Both the position numbers and the translations under genes were made by a program. A stretch of 64,000 nucleotides of DNA from Marinobacter gudaonensis (GTDB lineage Bacteria; Pseudomonadota; Gammaproteobacteria; Pseudomonadales; Oleiphilaceae), in assembly GCF_900115175.1 (NCBI RefSeq), contig NZ_FOYV01000001.1, positions 682,001 through 746,000 on the forward strand, read 5' to 3'. Under the pieces are notes generated by a model. That model searched no databases and was not told the origin of the DNA. It worked only from the letters and a program-made list of their open reading frames with translations. How positions within the stretch are numbered: the stretch's first letter is position 1; the number at the start of each line of letters is the position of its first letter. Below are positions 30,007 to 39,634 of this stretch, one piece after another.

Positions 30007-30615
30007 ATGAAACATGAAGTAGTCGAGAAAAACCTCGGTCTGATGATCGTTCTGATCATCCTGACCATCAGTGGTGGCTTCCTGGTGGAGGTTGTCCCCC
30101 TGTTCTTCCTGAAAGAAACCAACGAGCCGGTGGAAGGCCTCGAGCCTCTCTCCGCCCTCGAACTGGAAGGCCGGGATATTTACATCCGCGAGGGCTGCCA
30201 CGTGTGTCATACCCAGCAGATCCGTCCCTTCCGGGCCGAGACCGAGCGGTATGGCCACTACTCCGTTGCGGGCGAGTTCGTCTATGACCGCCCGTTCCTG
30301 TGGGGCTCCAAGCGTACCGGTCCGGATCTGGCCCGAGTAGGCGGTCGATACTCCGATGCCTGGCAGCGCCAGCACCTGTACGATCCGCGCAGTGTTGTCC
30401 CCGAGTCCAACATGCCGGCATTCCCCTGGCTGTTCGAAGACCGGGTAGATCACACCAAGACCGCTGCCAAGATGGAAACGCTGCAGACCCTGGGCGTTCC
30501 CTACACCGACGAGCAGATCGCAGAGGCCTCTGCTCAGGTGGAAGGCAAGTTTGAAATCGAGGCTCTGGTCGCGTACCTGCAACAGCTGGGTACAGTGATT
30601 TCAGAAAAACGGTGA
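30007..30615 (+). CDS. ccoO: cbb3 oxidase subunit II CcoO
   Basis: CcoO is the membrane-anchored monoheme cytochrome c of the cbb3 complex. One N-terminal transmembrane helix (about 10-35) is followed by a periplasmic domain with heme motif CHVCH (about 65-69) and methionine ligand region [10 protein letters not shown]. Length (202) is normal. GGGAGA precedes the ATG. ccoQ follows after 4 bp. Confidence 0.96.
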   Translation: MKHEVVEKNLGLMIVLIILTISGGFLVEVVPLFFLKETNEPVEGLEPLSALELEGRDIYIREGCHVCHTQQIRPFRAETERYGHYSVAGEFVYDRPFLWGSKRTGPDLARVGGRYSDAWQRQHLYDPRSVVPESNMPAFPWLFEDRVDHTKTAAKMETLQTLGVPYTDEQIAEASAQVEGKFEIEALVAYLQQLGTVISEKR

Positions 30616-30619
30616 ACCG

Positions 30620-30805
30620 ATGGATATCAATGAGTTACGCGGAATTCACACGCTTCTCGTAATGGCGGCTTTTCTCGGTATCGTCTGGTGGGCGTACAGC
30701 GCCCGCCGCAAGAAAGCCAACGACGAGGCGGCTCACCTGCCCTTCGACGATGACGAAGTGGAAAAGCGTACGCTCGAACAGGAAAAAACGGAGAAGAAAC
30801 AATGA
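30620..30805 (+). CDS. ccoQ: cbb3 oxidase small subunit CcoQ
   Basis: The 61-residue protein has one transmembrane helix (about 8-26, HTLLVMAAFLGIVWWAYS) and a charged tail, as in CcoQ/FixQ, which stabilises the cbb3 complex. Its position between ccoO and ccoP, and a 4-bp overlap with ccoP (ATGA), confirm the call. Confidence 0.93.
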   Translation: MDINELRGIHTLLVMAAFLGIVWWAYSARRKKANDEAAHLPFDDDEVEKRTLEQEKTEKKQ

Positions 30806-31692
30806 GTACCTTTTGGAGCCTCTGGATCAGTGTGATCGTGCTCGGTACCATATTCGGCTGTATGTGGCTTCTGTGGGCAACCCGCAAGAGCCAGTCCACC
30901 GATGTCGAGACCGAACGCACAACGGGCCACTCGTTTGACGGCATCGAAGAATACGATAACCCCCTGCCCAAGTGGTGGTTCTACCTGTTCCTCGCCACCT
31001 GTATTTTCTCGCTCGGGTATCTGGTTCTGTACCCGGGCCTCGGGAACTTCCAGGGTATTCTGGGCTGGTCTTCGGCCAACCAGTGGGAGGCAGAGGTTGC
31101 AGAGGCAGAGGAAAAGTACGGGGAAATCTACGCCCAGTACGGTGAGACACCGGTTCCACAGCTTGCCGAAAACGGCGATGCCATGAAAATCGGCCAGCGC
31201 CTGTTCGCCAACAACTGCGCGGTGTGCCATGGCTCCGCTGCTCGCGGCCAGGTGGGCTTTCCCAACCTGACGGACGACGACTGGCTGTACGGCGGAACAC
31301 CGGACGCCATCCTGGAGACCCTGCACAACGGTCGCATGGGCAACATGCCCGCCAAAGGCACCATGCCCAGCATGACCAACGAGCAGGTGGACCAGGTGGT
31401 CAACTACGTGCTGAGCTTCAGTGGTCGTGAGAAGGATGCCGAAGCCGCCAAAGCCGGCGAAGCCGTGTTTGCCCAGGCCTGTGTTGCCTGTCACGGTCCC
31501 GACGGCAAGGGTAACCAGGCCATGGGTGCGCCCAATCTGACCGATAACACCTGGCTCTACGGCTCCACCTACGAGTGGATCAAAGAAACCGTCATGAACG
31601 GTCGTCAGAACCAGATGCCGGCGCAGAGTGGCCGCCTCTCGGACGACCAGATTCAGATTCTGGCAGCGTACGTGTACAGCCTGTCAAACTGA
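30802..31692 (+). CDS. ccoP: cbb3 oxidase subunit III CcoP
   Basis: CcoP is a diheme cytochrome c that passes electrons into the oxidase. Two N-terminal transmembrane helices (about 5-25 and 58-78) are followed by heme motifs CAVCH (about 139) and CVACH (about 228), each with a downstream methionine segment (GNMPAKGTM, QNQMPAQSG). Length is 296 aa. ccoG is separated by 126 bp that holds two stem-loops. Confidence 0.96.
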   Translation: MSTFWSLWISVIVLGTIFGCMWLLWATRKSQSTDVETERTTGHSFDGIEEYDNPLPKWWFYLFLATCIFSLGYLVLYPGLGNFQGILGWSSANQWEAEVAEAEEKYGEIYAQYGETPVPQLAENGDAMKIGQRLFANNCAVCHGSAARGQVGFPNLTDDDWLYGGTPDAILETLHNGRMGNMPAKGTMPSMTNEQVDQVVNYVLSFSGREKDAEAAKAGEAVFAQACVACHGPDGKGNQAMGAPNLTDNTWLYGSTYEWIKETVMNGRQNQMPAQSGRLSDDQIQILAAYVYSLSN

Positions 31693-31696
31693 ATCT

Positions 31697-31763
31697 ACCG
31701 GCCGGGCTTGCCCCGGCCCGGTCTTTTCAACCCTGTACCTGCACGTCGGGTACAGGCTTGAAA
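31697..31763 (+). terminator. Two overlapping stem-loops between ccoP and ccoG
   Basis: Stem 1 pairs 31697-31706 with 31712-31722 (one bulged C), followed by CTTTTC, and looks like a weak terminator. Stem 2 pairs 31725-31739 with 31749-31763 (TTTCAA plus CCTGTACC against GGTACAGG plus TTGAAA, one C-C mismatch, nine-base loop). The T tract of stem 1 lies inside the arm of stem 2, so the two could be mutually exclusive. They probably set the ratio of structural to assembly gene mRNA. Confidence 0.55.
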
Positions 31764-31818
31764 GGATCAGCACGCCAATGGCCTGCCGCCTCGTAACACC
31801 CTTCCCCTGGAGGTAACG

Positions 31819-33249
31819 ATGAGCAGTGAGATTCCGGTCAAGCAGATTGACCCATCCTCTGACCCCTCCGACAAAAACAACAAATCCGGAACCGTCGAAC
31901 TTTACGCAAGCCGCAAGAAGATCTACGTCAAAGAGGTCAAGGGCTTTTTCCAGCGTATCCGCAACGTCAGCCTCACGCTGCTGATGGGCATGTATTTTCT
32001 GTTTGTCTGGTTGACCCTGGACGGCCAGCCGCTCATTCATTTCGACCTCCCGGCCCGGGAATTTCACCTGTACGGCATGACCTTCTTTCCGAAGGACTTT
32101 TTCCTGCTGTCCGGCATGCTGATCATCTGCGCCTTCGGGCTGTTTTTTATCACCACTCTGTTTGGCCGGGTCTGGTGCGGCTATACCTGCCCGCAAACGG
32201 TCTGGACCTTTATTTTCATGTGGGTGGAAGAGCGGATTGAAGGTAGCCGTAACAAACGAATGAAGCTGGACAAATCACCCAGTTCCGGCGCCAAGATCTT
32301 CAAGAAATCCGCCAAGCACACGGTCTGGCTCTTGATCGCCTTGGCAACCGGCCTGACTTTCGTTGGCTACTTCTATCCCATCCGTGAGTTGCTTGCCGAT
32401 CTGTTCACGCTCCAGGCCAATGGCTGGGCCTACTTCTGGGTCGCTTTCTTTACCGCGGCCACCTACCTCAACGCAGGCTGGATGCGCGAGCAGGTATGTC
32501 TGTACATGTGTCCCTACGCCCGCTTTCAGTCGGTCATGTTCGACCCCAACACCCGGGTGGTTTCCTACGATCCCAATCGGGGTGAGCCCCGCGGCGGTCG
32601 GAAAAAGGGTACGGATCCATCAGAGGTGGGCCTGGGCGACTGCATCGACTGTGGGCAATGCGTGCAGGTGTGCCCCACCGGCATCGATATTCGCGACGGG
32701 CTTCAGTACGAATGCATTGGCTGTGCCCTATGCATCGACGCCTGTGACGAGATCATGGACAAGATGGAGTACCCACGGGGGCTGATTCGCTACACCACCG
32801 AAAACGAGCTTGAGGGCAAGCCCTCCAGGCTGCTGCGCCCGAGAACCTTCGGCTACGGTGCCGTTCTGCTGCTGATGATAGGCGCGATTATTTTCACCAT
32901 CGCAACCCGGGTACCTGCCCAGTTGGACGCGCTCAGGGACCGCGGTGCGCTGTACAGCTTTAACGGCGAGGGGCGAATTGAAAACTCCTACACGCTCAAG
33001 ATTGCCAACATGACCGAAGTTCCGCAGACCTTTAATGTGTCTGTCAGCGGGCTCCCGGACATACGCATTCTGACCAATACCACGGTCACCGTTGAAAGCG
33101 GAGAGAACCGATCGTTGCCTACGGTTGTGGATGTCCCGCCGGACTCCATCAACCAGTCAAACAACGAGATCCGATTCAGGGCGCAATCCGAGACGGATGC
33201 CTCCCTGGTTGTTGAAACTGAAAGCCGATTCGTTGGTCCAACCCGCTGA
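31819..33249 (+). CDS. ccoG: cbb3 oxidase assembly ferredoxin CcoG
   Basis: CcoG (RdxA/FixG) is a membrane cupric reductase and assembly factor for cbb3. The 476-residue protein has five or six transmembrane helices, two 4Fe-4S clusters (CIDCGQCVQVCPTG near 275-288 and CIGCALCIDACDE near 300-312), and a C-terminal immunoglobulin-like FixG_C domain (about 360-476). The motif CGYTCPQTVW near 119 is also family-typical. GGAGG seven bases upstream supports the ATG. Confidence 0.96.
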   Translation: MSSEIPVKQIDPSSDPSDKNNKSGTVELYASRKKIYVKEVKGFFQRIRNVSLTLLMGMYFLFVWLTLDGQPLIHFDLPAREFHLYGMTFFPKDFFLLSGMLIICAFGLFFITTLFGRVWCGYTCPQTVWTFIFMWVEERIEGSRNKRMKLDKSPSSGAKIFKKSAKHTVWLLIALATGLTFVGYFYPIRELLADLFTLQANGWAYFWVAFFTAATYLNAGWMREQVCLYMCPYARFQSVMFDPNTRVVSYDPNRGEPRGGRKKGTDPSEVGLGDCIDCGQCVQVCPTGIDIRDGLQYECIGCALCIDACDEIMDKMEYPRGLIRYTTENELEGKPSRLLRPRTFGYGAVLLLMIGAIIFTIATRVPAQLDALRDRGALYSFNGEGRIENSYTLKIANMTEVPQTFNVSVSGLPDIRILTNTTVTVESGENRSLPTVVDVPPDSINQSNNEIRFRAQSETDASLVVETESRFVGPTR

Positions 33250-33293
33250 TACCTGCCACGGCCTGGACCAGAAACGACACGAGATGCTGATCT

Positions 33294-33809
33294 ATGACTG
33301 AAGAAACACCGGTAAGTCCCTGGTACCGCCAGCCCTGGTTCTGGTTTTTGCTGATCTTTCCAGGCGCCTCGATCATTTACTGCGCCATCGCCATAACCAT
33401 CGCTATCAACACTGAAAATGCGATGGTCACTGATGACTGGTCGAAAGAGGGTCGAGGTATCAACATGTCTATCGCCCGTGACCAGAAGGCCGTGGATCTG
33501 GGCATGACCGCCCACATCGATTTCCGGGACCGGAATGTCATCGTCGACCTGGACACCACCAACGGACCGGCGGACTTTCCCTATCTGATCCTCAACCTGT
33601 TCCACCCGACCCTGTCGGATAAGGACCGCACCATCCAGTTTCAACGAATCGAACCGGGCCGCTTTGCCGGCAAACTGCTGGAAGACATTGATGGGCGCTG
33701 GTACTACGACCTTCGCGGCCCTGCCAATGAGTGGCGTTTGAAGGGCGAAGCCCTGTTGCCGGCGGAAAATGGAATAACGGTCAAGGCCGGGGAGTCGGCC
33801 CAAGGTTGA
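33294..33809 (+). CDS. ccoH: FixH-family protein CcoH
   Basis: CcoH stabilises assembly intermediates of cbb3 oxidase. The 171-residue protein has one transmembrane anchor (about 14-38, FWFLLIFPGASIIYCAIAI) and a periplasmic FixH domain with GRFAGKLLEDIDGRWYYDL, a typical C-terminal stretch. It lies 44 bp after ccoG, and its stop overlaps the likely TTG start of ccoI. Confidence 0.92.
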   Translation: MTEETPVSPWYRQPWFWFLLIFPGASIIYCAIAITIAINTENAMVTDDWSKEGRGINMSIARDQKAVDLGMTAHIDFRDRNVIVDLDTTNGPADFPYLILNLFHPTLSDKDRTIQFQRIEPGRFAGKLLEDIDGRWYYDLRGPANEWRLKGEALLPAENGITVKAGESAQG

Positions 33810-36253
33810 CCAGCCCGGATTGCTTCCATTGCGGTGAGCCGGCGGACGGCGAGCCCCCGATTACCCTTGAGCTTGACGGCAGTACGCGACATTTCTGCTG
33901 TCAGGGCTGCAAGGCCGTGTGTCTGACCATTCACCAGGAAGGTCTGACCGGCTTTTACGACATCCGGACCCGAAACGCGGTTACTCCCAAGACGCTGACG
34001 ACAGCCGAGGTAAACCGACTGCGGGAACTGGACCATCCGCTGGTTCAGGAGTCCTTCGTGTCGCCGGTAAAAGGCGGCCAGGAAGCTCAGCTACTGATCG
34101 GTGGCATCACCTGCGCAGCGTGCATCTGGCTGCTTGAAAACCACATGGCCCAGCAGCCGGGTGTGGTGTCGTTTTCAGTCAACCACACCACGCAGCGGGC
34201 AAGGCTGGTGTGGGCTCCGGACCAGGCCCGTCTCAGTGACCTGCTGATCGCCATCCAGCAATTGGGGTACTCTGCCCGACCCTATCAGGCCGATGAGGCT
34301 GAACAGACCCTGAAAGCGGAACAGCGTTCCATGCTGATTCGCGTTGCGGTTGCCGGTATTGGCTCGTTCCAGAGCATGATGCTGGCCTTCCCGCTGTACT
34401 TCGAACTGGTCAACGACCTGTCACCCGGCTTTGTCAGTTTCTTTCGATGGTTCAGCCTGCTGGTTGCAACACCCGTAGTGTTCTACAGCGCCCGTCCGTT
34501 TTTCCGGAACGCCAAACGCGACATCCTCAGCCGCCACCTGACCATGGACGTTCCGGTCGCCATTGCCATCGGGCTCGCCTACCTGGCGAGCGCCTGGGTC
34601 ACGGTTGTGGGGGGCGACGAGGTCTACTTCGAGTCCGTGTGCATGTTCACCTTTTTCCTGTTGCTCGGCCGCTACATCGAGCTCCAGGCACGGTACCGTG
34701 CTGGCCTGACGGGCAATGCCCTGGCAGGTTTCCAGCCATCGGTGGCCACCCTGGTCACCGGCGATTCAACCGATGTTGTGCCAGCGCACAACGTCCGACC
34801 CGGCGACGTTATCCGCGTCCGCCCGGGGGAGACCCTGCCTGTGGACGGCCAAATCCTGAGTGGCCACTCCACCCTGAACGAAGCTGCGCTGACCGGCGAG
34901 TATCTGCCCGAAACCCGTCACCCGGGAGACCGGGTTCATGCCGGCAGCATCAACGGCGAGCATCCCCTCGACATCCGGGTGGAGCAGGCGGGTGCCCAGA
35001 CCCGGCTGTCAGGCATTCTGCGCATACTAGACCGGGTACAGTCTGAAAAGCCCCGCATTGCCCGGATGGCCGACCGGATGGCGGGCAAGTTCGTTGGCCG
35101 CGTGCTGATCCTGGCGCCGGTGGTCTGGATTGGCTGGTGGTGGGCCGGCGCCGATAATGCCTTCGACATCACGCTGTCGGTGCTGGTGGTCACTTGCCCC
35201 TGCGCGCTCTCACTGGCCACACCAACGGCCATCACCTCGGCCACGGTGAGGCTCCGGCGACTCGGATTTCTGCCGACACGGGGACACACCCTCGAGTCCA
35301 TGAACAGTATCGATACCGTAGTGTTCGATAAAACCGGAACCCTGACCCGGGGCGAACTGACCCTGGTGGCCACCCGGATCACCGGCAGCCTGGACGAGAA
35401 GACCTGTCTGGCGCTGGCCGCCGGGCTGGAAGCTCATTCAGAGCACCCGATTGCGAAGGTTTTCCGGCATCGGCGGGCAGCGAGTGTCGAGAACGTGGAG
35501 AATCACCTGGGAGGGGGCCTCTCCGGCCTGTTCGGTGACACCGAGGTGTTCATCGGGCACCAGGGGTTTGTTGCCGAGCGAGTCTCGGCACCCGCGCCAG
35601 AAATCGTTCAACAGCAAGGTATGACGGTGTGGCTGGCGTCGAACCGGGAATGGCTGGCCTGTTTCACGCTTGATGACCAGCCCCGGGACGATGCTCGCGC
35701 GGCCATCGAAACATTACAGGCAGCCGGCATCCGGACCCTGTTGCTGAGCGGCGACCGGTCCGGACACGTGGCATTGATCGCAGAGCGACTGGGCATTGAT
35801 GAGGCCATAGGCCAGGCATCGCCAGAAGACAAACTGTCTGTCCTGGAAAGGCTCAAGGCCGAAGGCCGGCAGATCATGATGGTGGGTGATGGCCTGAACG
35901 ATCTGCCCTCCATGGCCGGAGCGGGCATTTCCGTTGCGATGGGGTCGGCGTCGGACCTGACCCAACTCAAAGCCGACGCCGTGCTCCTCAACGGTCAGCT
36001 GCTGCAGCTGGTGGAAGCCCTGCAGACCAGCCGTCAGACCCGCGCTATCATCCGGCAGAATCTCTGGTGGGCCCTGGGTTACAACGTCTGTGCGCTGCCC
36101 CTGGCCGCCGCCGGCATGGTGCCGCCCTGGCTGGCTGCCATTGGCATGTCATTGAGCTCTCTGGTGGTGGTGCTGAATGCTCTAAGGCTCGGCAGGACCC
36201 GAGGGCGGGCGCATCCCGACAAACCTCCGGTTGGCGTCGAGGCGCTGTCCTGA
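33806..36253 (+). CDS. ccoI: Copper-exporting P-type ATPase CcoI
   Basis: CcoI (FixI/CopA2-type) supplies copper for the CcoN active site. Order: zinc/CxxC module CFHCGEP and CCQGC (residues 5-38), HMA domain with GGITCAACIW (about 100), TM helices, actuator GEYLPE (TGE), CPC in TCPCALSLATPTA (about 467), DKTGTLTRG (about 510) and GDGLNDLPS (about 700). I chose a TTG at 33806 overlapping the ccoH stop (TTGA); it starts LTSPDCFHC, immediately before the first conserved motif. The only upstream ATG (33731) would overlap ccoH by 79 bp. Length from TTG is 815 aa. Confidence 0.85.
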   Translation: MTSPDCFHCGEPADGEPPITLELDGSTRHFCCQGCKAVCLTIHQEGLTGFYDIRTRNAVTPKTLTTAEVNRLRELDHPLVQESFVSPVKGGQEAQLLIGGITCAACIWLLENHMAQQPGVVSFSVNHTTQRARLVWAPDQARLSDLLIAIQQLGYSARPYQADEAEQTLKAEQRSMLIRVAVAGIGSFQSMMLAFPLYFELVNDLSPGFVSFFRWFSLLVATPVVFYSARPFFRNAKRDILSRHLTMDVPVAIAIGLAYLASAWVTVVGGDEVYFESVCMFTFFLLLGRYIELQARYRAGLTGNALAGFQPSVATLVTGDSTDVVPAHNVRPGDVIRVRPGETLPVDGQILSGHSTLNEAALTGEYLPETRHPGDRVHAGSINGEHPLDIRVEQAGAQTRLSGILRILDRVQSEKPRIARMADRMAGKFVGRVLILAPVVWIGWWWAGADNAFDITLSVLVVTCPCALSLATPTAITSATVRLRRLGFLPTRGHTLESMNSIDTVVFDKTGTLTRGELTLVATRITGSLDEKTCLALAAGLEAHSEHPIAKVFRHRRAASVENVENHLGGGLSGLFGDTEVFIGHQGFVAERVSAPAPEIVQQQGMTVWLASNREWLACFTLDDQPRDDARAAIETLQAAGIRTLLLSGDRSGHVALIAERLGIDEAIGQASPEDKLSVLERLKAEGRQIMMVGDGLNDLPSMAGAGISVAMGSASDLTQLKADAVLLNGQLLQLVEALQTSRQTRAIIRQNLWWALGYNVCALPLAAAGMVPPWLAAIGMSLSSLVVVLNALRLGRTRGRAHPDKPPVGVEALS

Positions 36254-36290
36254 TACCGTAATTTCAAAGTCTGTTCCTCGGGAGTTCACC

Positions 36291-36548
36291 GTGCAAATCG
36301 TCATGTTCCTGGTTCCGCTGATGCTCATTCTGGTAACCGTGGGCATCGTGCTTTTCTCCTGGGCGGTCAAGAACGGCCAGTACGACGATCTGGAAGGTCC
36401 TGCCCACCGCATCCTCTACGACGACGACAAGGACAAAATTCCGCCGGAAGCAAGGACGGACGCCAAAGCAGGCAACACCGAGGAGCAAAGTACCGATGAA
36501 GATGTCCGGAAGGACGCCCCGGACAGGGACGACCATCGCACAGGATGA
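36291..36548 (+). CDS. ccoS: cbb3 oxidase assembly protein CcoS
   Basis: CcoS is a small single-pass protein needed for heme and copper insertion into CcoN. A GTG at 36291, with GGGAG six bases upstream, gives 85 residues with helix QIVMFLVPLMLILVTVG at the N-terminus and YDDLEGPAHRILYDDD, the conserved FixS motif. An ATG at 36231 lies inside ccoI and would bury the helix, so GTG is preferred. A charged tail of about 40 residues is longer than usual. It overlaps the next gene by 4 bp. Confidence 0.92.
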   Translation: MQIVMFLVPLMLILVTVGIVLFSWAVKNGQYDDLEGPAHRILYDDDKDKIPPEARTDAKAGNTEEQSTDEDVRKDAPDRDDHRTG

Positions 36549-37234
36549 ATCCGGACCTCTACCTCAGTTATCCGAGCGCGTTCATGATTGGCCTGCTCGG
36601 CAGCACCCACTGCCTGGGCATGTGTGGCGGGATCAGTGCGTCCCTGTCCATGGCGCTGCCGGTGGGGCGGGGTTTCCGGTTTCGCCAGACGATGATGCTG
36701 CTGGCGTTCAATACCGGCAGAATTGGCAGCTACTGCCTGATTGCAGCCCTTGTGGCCGTGGCCAGCACGTCGGCCGCGAATCAATGGCAGGAGGCCGGCC
36801 TGGTATTGCGCACCCTGGCGGGCGCCCTGCTGATCTTCATGGGACTGTCCATGGGCCAGTGGTGGCAAGGCATTCGCCATGTGGAAAGGCTGGGCGCGCC
36901 GATCTGGGCCAAGCTTTCTCCTCTGACCCGTCGGCTGCTGCCGGTAAATCACGGCGGCCAGGCGGTTCTACTGGGCGCGCTGTGGGGCTGGTTGCCCTGC
37001 GGACTGATCTACAGCACCCTGGGTTGGGCCGCCCTCCAACCAACGGTGGGTTCGGCGGCACTGACCATGCTGTTTTTCGGGCTCGGCACCCTGCCTTCCA
37101 TGCTGGCAACTGGCTACGCTGCCGGCTGGGTCCGGGGACTACAGGGTAACCAGATGTTCCGCAAAGTGACCGGCGGCCTGCTCATCCTGTTCGGCCTGTG
37201 GACGCTGCCTTTCACAGGGCTGGGCGGCCACTGA
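36545..37234 (+). CDS. TauE/SafE-like membrane protein of the cco cluster
   Basis: The 229-residue protein has about six transmembrane helices and the start GLLGSTHCLGMCGGIS, a motif of the UreH/cytochrome-c-biogenesis-type branch of the sulfite exporter (TauE/SafE) superfamily. This gene regularly follows ccoS in pseudomonads, and the His/Cys/Met-rich opening (HCLGMC) suggests copper or heme handling rather than sulfite export. The overlap with ccoS (ATGA) supports cotranscription. It ends 4 bp from the convergent ttcA. Confidence 0.85.
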   Translation: MNPDLYLSYPSAFMIGLLGSTHCLGMCGGISASLSMALPVGRGFRFRQTMMLLAFNTGRIGSYCLIAALVAVASTSAANQWQEAGLVLRTLAGALLIFMGLSMGQWWQGIRHVERLGAPIWAKLSPLTRRLLPVNHGGQAVLLGALWGWLPCGLIYSTLGWAALQPTVGSAALTMLFFGLGTLPSMLATGYAAGWVRGLQGNQMFRKVTGGLLILFGLWTLPFTGLGGH

Positions 37235-37238
37235 TCAA

Positions 37239-38180
37239 CTAGATATTCAGCACATCCAGACGCCCGAAGTCCGGAGCCGCCTCTGGTTCTGCTGTCTGTA
37301 CCGCCTGGCGTTTGCCCCCAAGCCGCCTGCCTTCCCGGAAATCGTAGAGATCGGTATCAGCCAGATGGGACGGTTCCACATTGCACATGGCCCGAAACAT
37401 GGTTTCGAGCCGACCCGGGTGCTGCTTGTCCCAGGACTTGAACATGTCCTTGATTACCTGTCGCTGCAGGTTTTCCTGAGAACCGCACAGGTTGCACGGA
37501 ATGATGGGGAATTCACGCAACGCGGCATACCGGGCAATATCCTTCTCCCGGCTGTAAGCCAGCGGCCGGATTACCGTGTTGCGTCCATCGTCGCTGTGCA
37601 GCACCGGCGGCATGGATTTTAGCTTGCCACCGTAGAACATGTTCAGGAACAGGGTTTCCAGGAGGTCATCCCGGTGATGGCCGAGTGCAATCTTGGTGAC
37701 CCCGTGCTCTTCTGCAAAATTGTAGAGAATTCCGCGACGTAGGCGAGAGCACAAACCGCAGGTAGTCTTCCCTTCCGGCACTTTTTCCTTAACAATGCTG
37801 TAGGTGTCTTTCTCGATGATGTGATACTCGATGCCCAGCGCCGACAGGTACTCCGGCAGAACCTCTTCCGGAAAGCCTGGTTGCTTCTGGTCGAGGTTGA
37901 CAGCGATCAGCTCGAAGTCCACCGGCGCGCTCTTCTGCAAATTCAGCAGAATATCGAGCATCGCGTAGGAATCCTTGCCGCCGCTGAGGCAGCACATGAC
38001 CTTGTCGCCGGCTTCAATCATCGAGAAATCGGCAATCGCCTGACCGACTTCGCGGCGCAGACGTTTCTGCAGCTTGTTCAACTCCAGTTTCTGACGGCGG
38101 TCGCGCTCAGTGTTAGGGTCAGAGTTGAGGGATGGTTCGGAACTGGCGATTATAGCTTCGGACATACCAACGTCGTTCAC
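37239..38180 (-). CDS. ttcA: tRNA 2-thiocytidine synthetase TtcA
   Basis: TtcA thiolates C32 of certain tRNAs using a 4Fe-4S cluster and ATP. The PP-loop [10 protein letters not shown] is near residues 65-74. [10 protein letters not shown] (about 147) and [10 protein letters not shown] (about 240) hold the cluster cysteines. Length (313) is normal. The start could also be Met6 (38165). It is divergent from the TetR gene, with only 57 bp between them. Confidence 0.94.
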   Translation of the reverse strand: MNDVGMSEAIIASSEPSLNSDPNTERDRRQKLELNKLQKRLRREVGQAIADFSMIEAGDKVMCCLSGGKDSYAMLDILLNLQKSAPVDFELIAVNLDQKQPGFPEEVLPEYLSALGIEYHIIEKDTYSIVKEKVPEGKTTCGLCSRLRRGILYNFAEEHGVTKIALGHHRDDLLETLFLNMFYGGKLKSMPPVLHSDDGRNTVIRPLAYSREKDIARYAALREFPIIPCNLCGSQENLQRQVIKDMFKSWDKQHPGRLETMFRAMCNVEPSHLADTDLYDFREGRRLGGKRQAVQTAEPEAAPDFGRLDVLNI

Positions 38181-38237
38181 AGGGGAAATGGAGCGACGAT
38201 TATACGCGTCACATGGATCAAGGGACAGGTTACCAAC

Positions 38238-38882
38238 ATGGATAGGTTAGAAGGGAACGACGGAGCCTCCGGCAAACGGGAGCGGAACCGCATACGCAAC
38301 CGCAAGGCCATTCTTCATGCAGCCAGAGAATGCTTCCGGGAACAGGGCTACGAGCAGACCACCATCCGGGATATTGTGCGCAGAACCCACCTGGCCGCCG
38401 GCACCTTCTACAACTACTTCTCGAGCAAGCAGGATATCTTCGCCGCCCTGCTGACCGATTTCCTGACCCGGCTCAACAGCAACCTGACCCGGCACCGGCG
38501 GGCCGCAGCATCAACCGAGGATTTCATCCACTTCGCCTACCTGGCACTCTACCAGGCCACCGCCCGGGACCCTCTGGTCTACGAGCTGGCCCACCGCAAT
38601 GAGCGGGCGCTGAGGGAGCTTTTCGGGGCGGATATCGTGGGCCTGACCATGCAATCCCTGGAGGACGATGTGCGGGCCGCCATGGATCGTGAGCTGCTTC
38701 CTCCTATCGATCGGGAATACCTGTGTGCCGCGTTCTTCGGCGTGGCCTGGGAAACCAGCCTGGCCCTCGCCAAAAGGGCCCAGGGTGACCCAGGGTCCGC
38801 CGACGACGAGGCGGTAAACGCCACTCGATTCTCAACCCGCCTGTTCCTGGGGGGCCTGCCGGAGCTGGCCGGACTTTCCTGA
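38238..38882 (+). CDS. TetR-family transcriptional regulator
   Basis: The 214-residue protein has a TetR HTH at residues 15-62 ([20 protein letters not shown]) and a variable ligand domain. The open frame extends much further upstream, but the ATG at 38238 gives a normal TetR N-terminus ([18 protein letters not shown]). The ligand is unknown. The nearest genes are ttcA (divergent) and a DnaJ-related gene 19 bp downstream. Confidence 0.88.
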   Translation: MDRLEGNDGASGKRERNRIRNRKAILHAARECFREQGYEQTTIRDIVRRTHLAAGTFYNYFSSKQDIFAALLTDFLTRLNSNLTRHRRAAASTEDFIHFAYLALYQATARDPLVYELAHRNERALRELFGADIVGLTMQSLEDDVRAAMDRELLPPIDREYLCAAFFGVAWETSLALAKRAQGDPGSADDEAVNATRFSTRLFLGGLPELAGLS

Positions 38883-38901
38883 ATGGCGAGACTTCCCTAC
38901 C

Positions 38902-39576
38902 ATGAAACCCATGACCAAGCCCGCCCCTAATCAAATCTCCGCCGGCCCGGGGCCGGCGGCTACCGACCACCATCTGGAACAGCAGATTGCTCACCTGCTG
39001 GTGGCGGTTGAACACGAGCTCAGGGCCACGCCCTCGGGCATCAGCGAATTGTCCCTGATCAAGGCGCTGCAACGGCCGCCCTGGGAGCTGTTGGGAGAGG
39101 TTGTGTTCAACGAACCGGAGCGGCTTTATCCCGTCCACTTCCTGCTGTTCCACGTACTTTATCGACTGCGGGATCAGATGTCGGAGGGCGGAGAGTCCGT
39201 TCACATCTCGCCCCTCAATATCCGCCTTGAGCGACAGTCCGTGGTGGGTGGCGGCGGACCTCCGGGCGATGTCGACAGCCTCCGGGAGTTCTACCTGGAC
39301 CTCTCGCAGTACCGGTTGCCCGAGGAAGCAATCCACCAGATGATGGATGATTTCTGGGCAGGCGTTCCCGGCCAGTGCCCAGCGCCCTCGGAAACCAGGG
39401 CGGCAGCCGAGATCCTGGGCTTCGAGTCGGTGCCGGCAGACTTCCCGACGGTTAAACAACGGTTCCGCCGGGCGGTGATGCACGCGCACCCCGATCGTGG
39501 CGGCAACACCGAGACCATCCAGCACCTGAACCAGGCGTTTGCGGTTCTGAAGGCTCATTTTCGTAACGGCGCCTGA
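38902..39576 (+). CDS. DnaJ-related protein with C-terminal J domain
   Basis: The 224-residue protein has an N-terminal DNAJ-related domain (about 25-150, ELSLIKALQRPPWELLG) and a C-terminal J domain (about 170-224) with the catalytic HPD in MHAHPDRGGNTE. The J domain at the C-terminus is the reverse of classic DnaJ. It would stimulate a DnaK-type ATPase; the client is unknown. It lies between the TetR and deacetylase genes, in the same direction. Confidence 0.87.
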   Translation: MKPMTKPAPNQISAGPGPAATDHHLEQQIAHLLVAVEHELRATPSGISELSLIKALQRPPWELLGEVVFNEPERLYPVHFLLFHVLYRLRDQMSEGGESVHISPLNIRLERQSVVGGGGPPGDVDSLREFYLDLSQYRLPEEAIHQMMDDFWAGVPGQCPAPSETRAAAEILGFESVPADFPTVKQRFRRAVMHAHPDRGGNTETIQHLNQAFAVLKAHFRNGA

Positions 39577-39634
39577 ACCACCGCCAGCCACCCATGCAAG
39601 ACTCGGAAAAAACGTGATGAAAAACAGGAGATCC

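Noticed and set aside
37821..38237. TetR protein extended upstream by 139 residues
   Set aside because: The extension overlaps ttcA on the other strand and does not resemble any TetR N-terminus.
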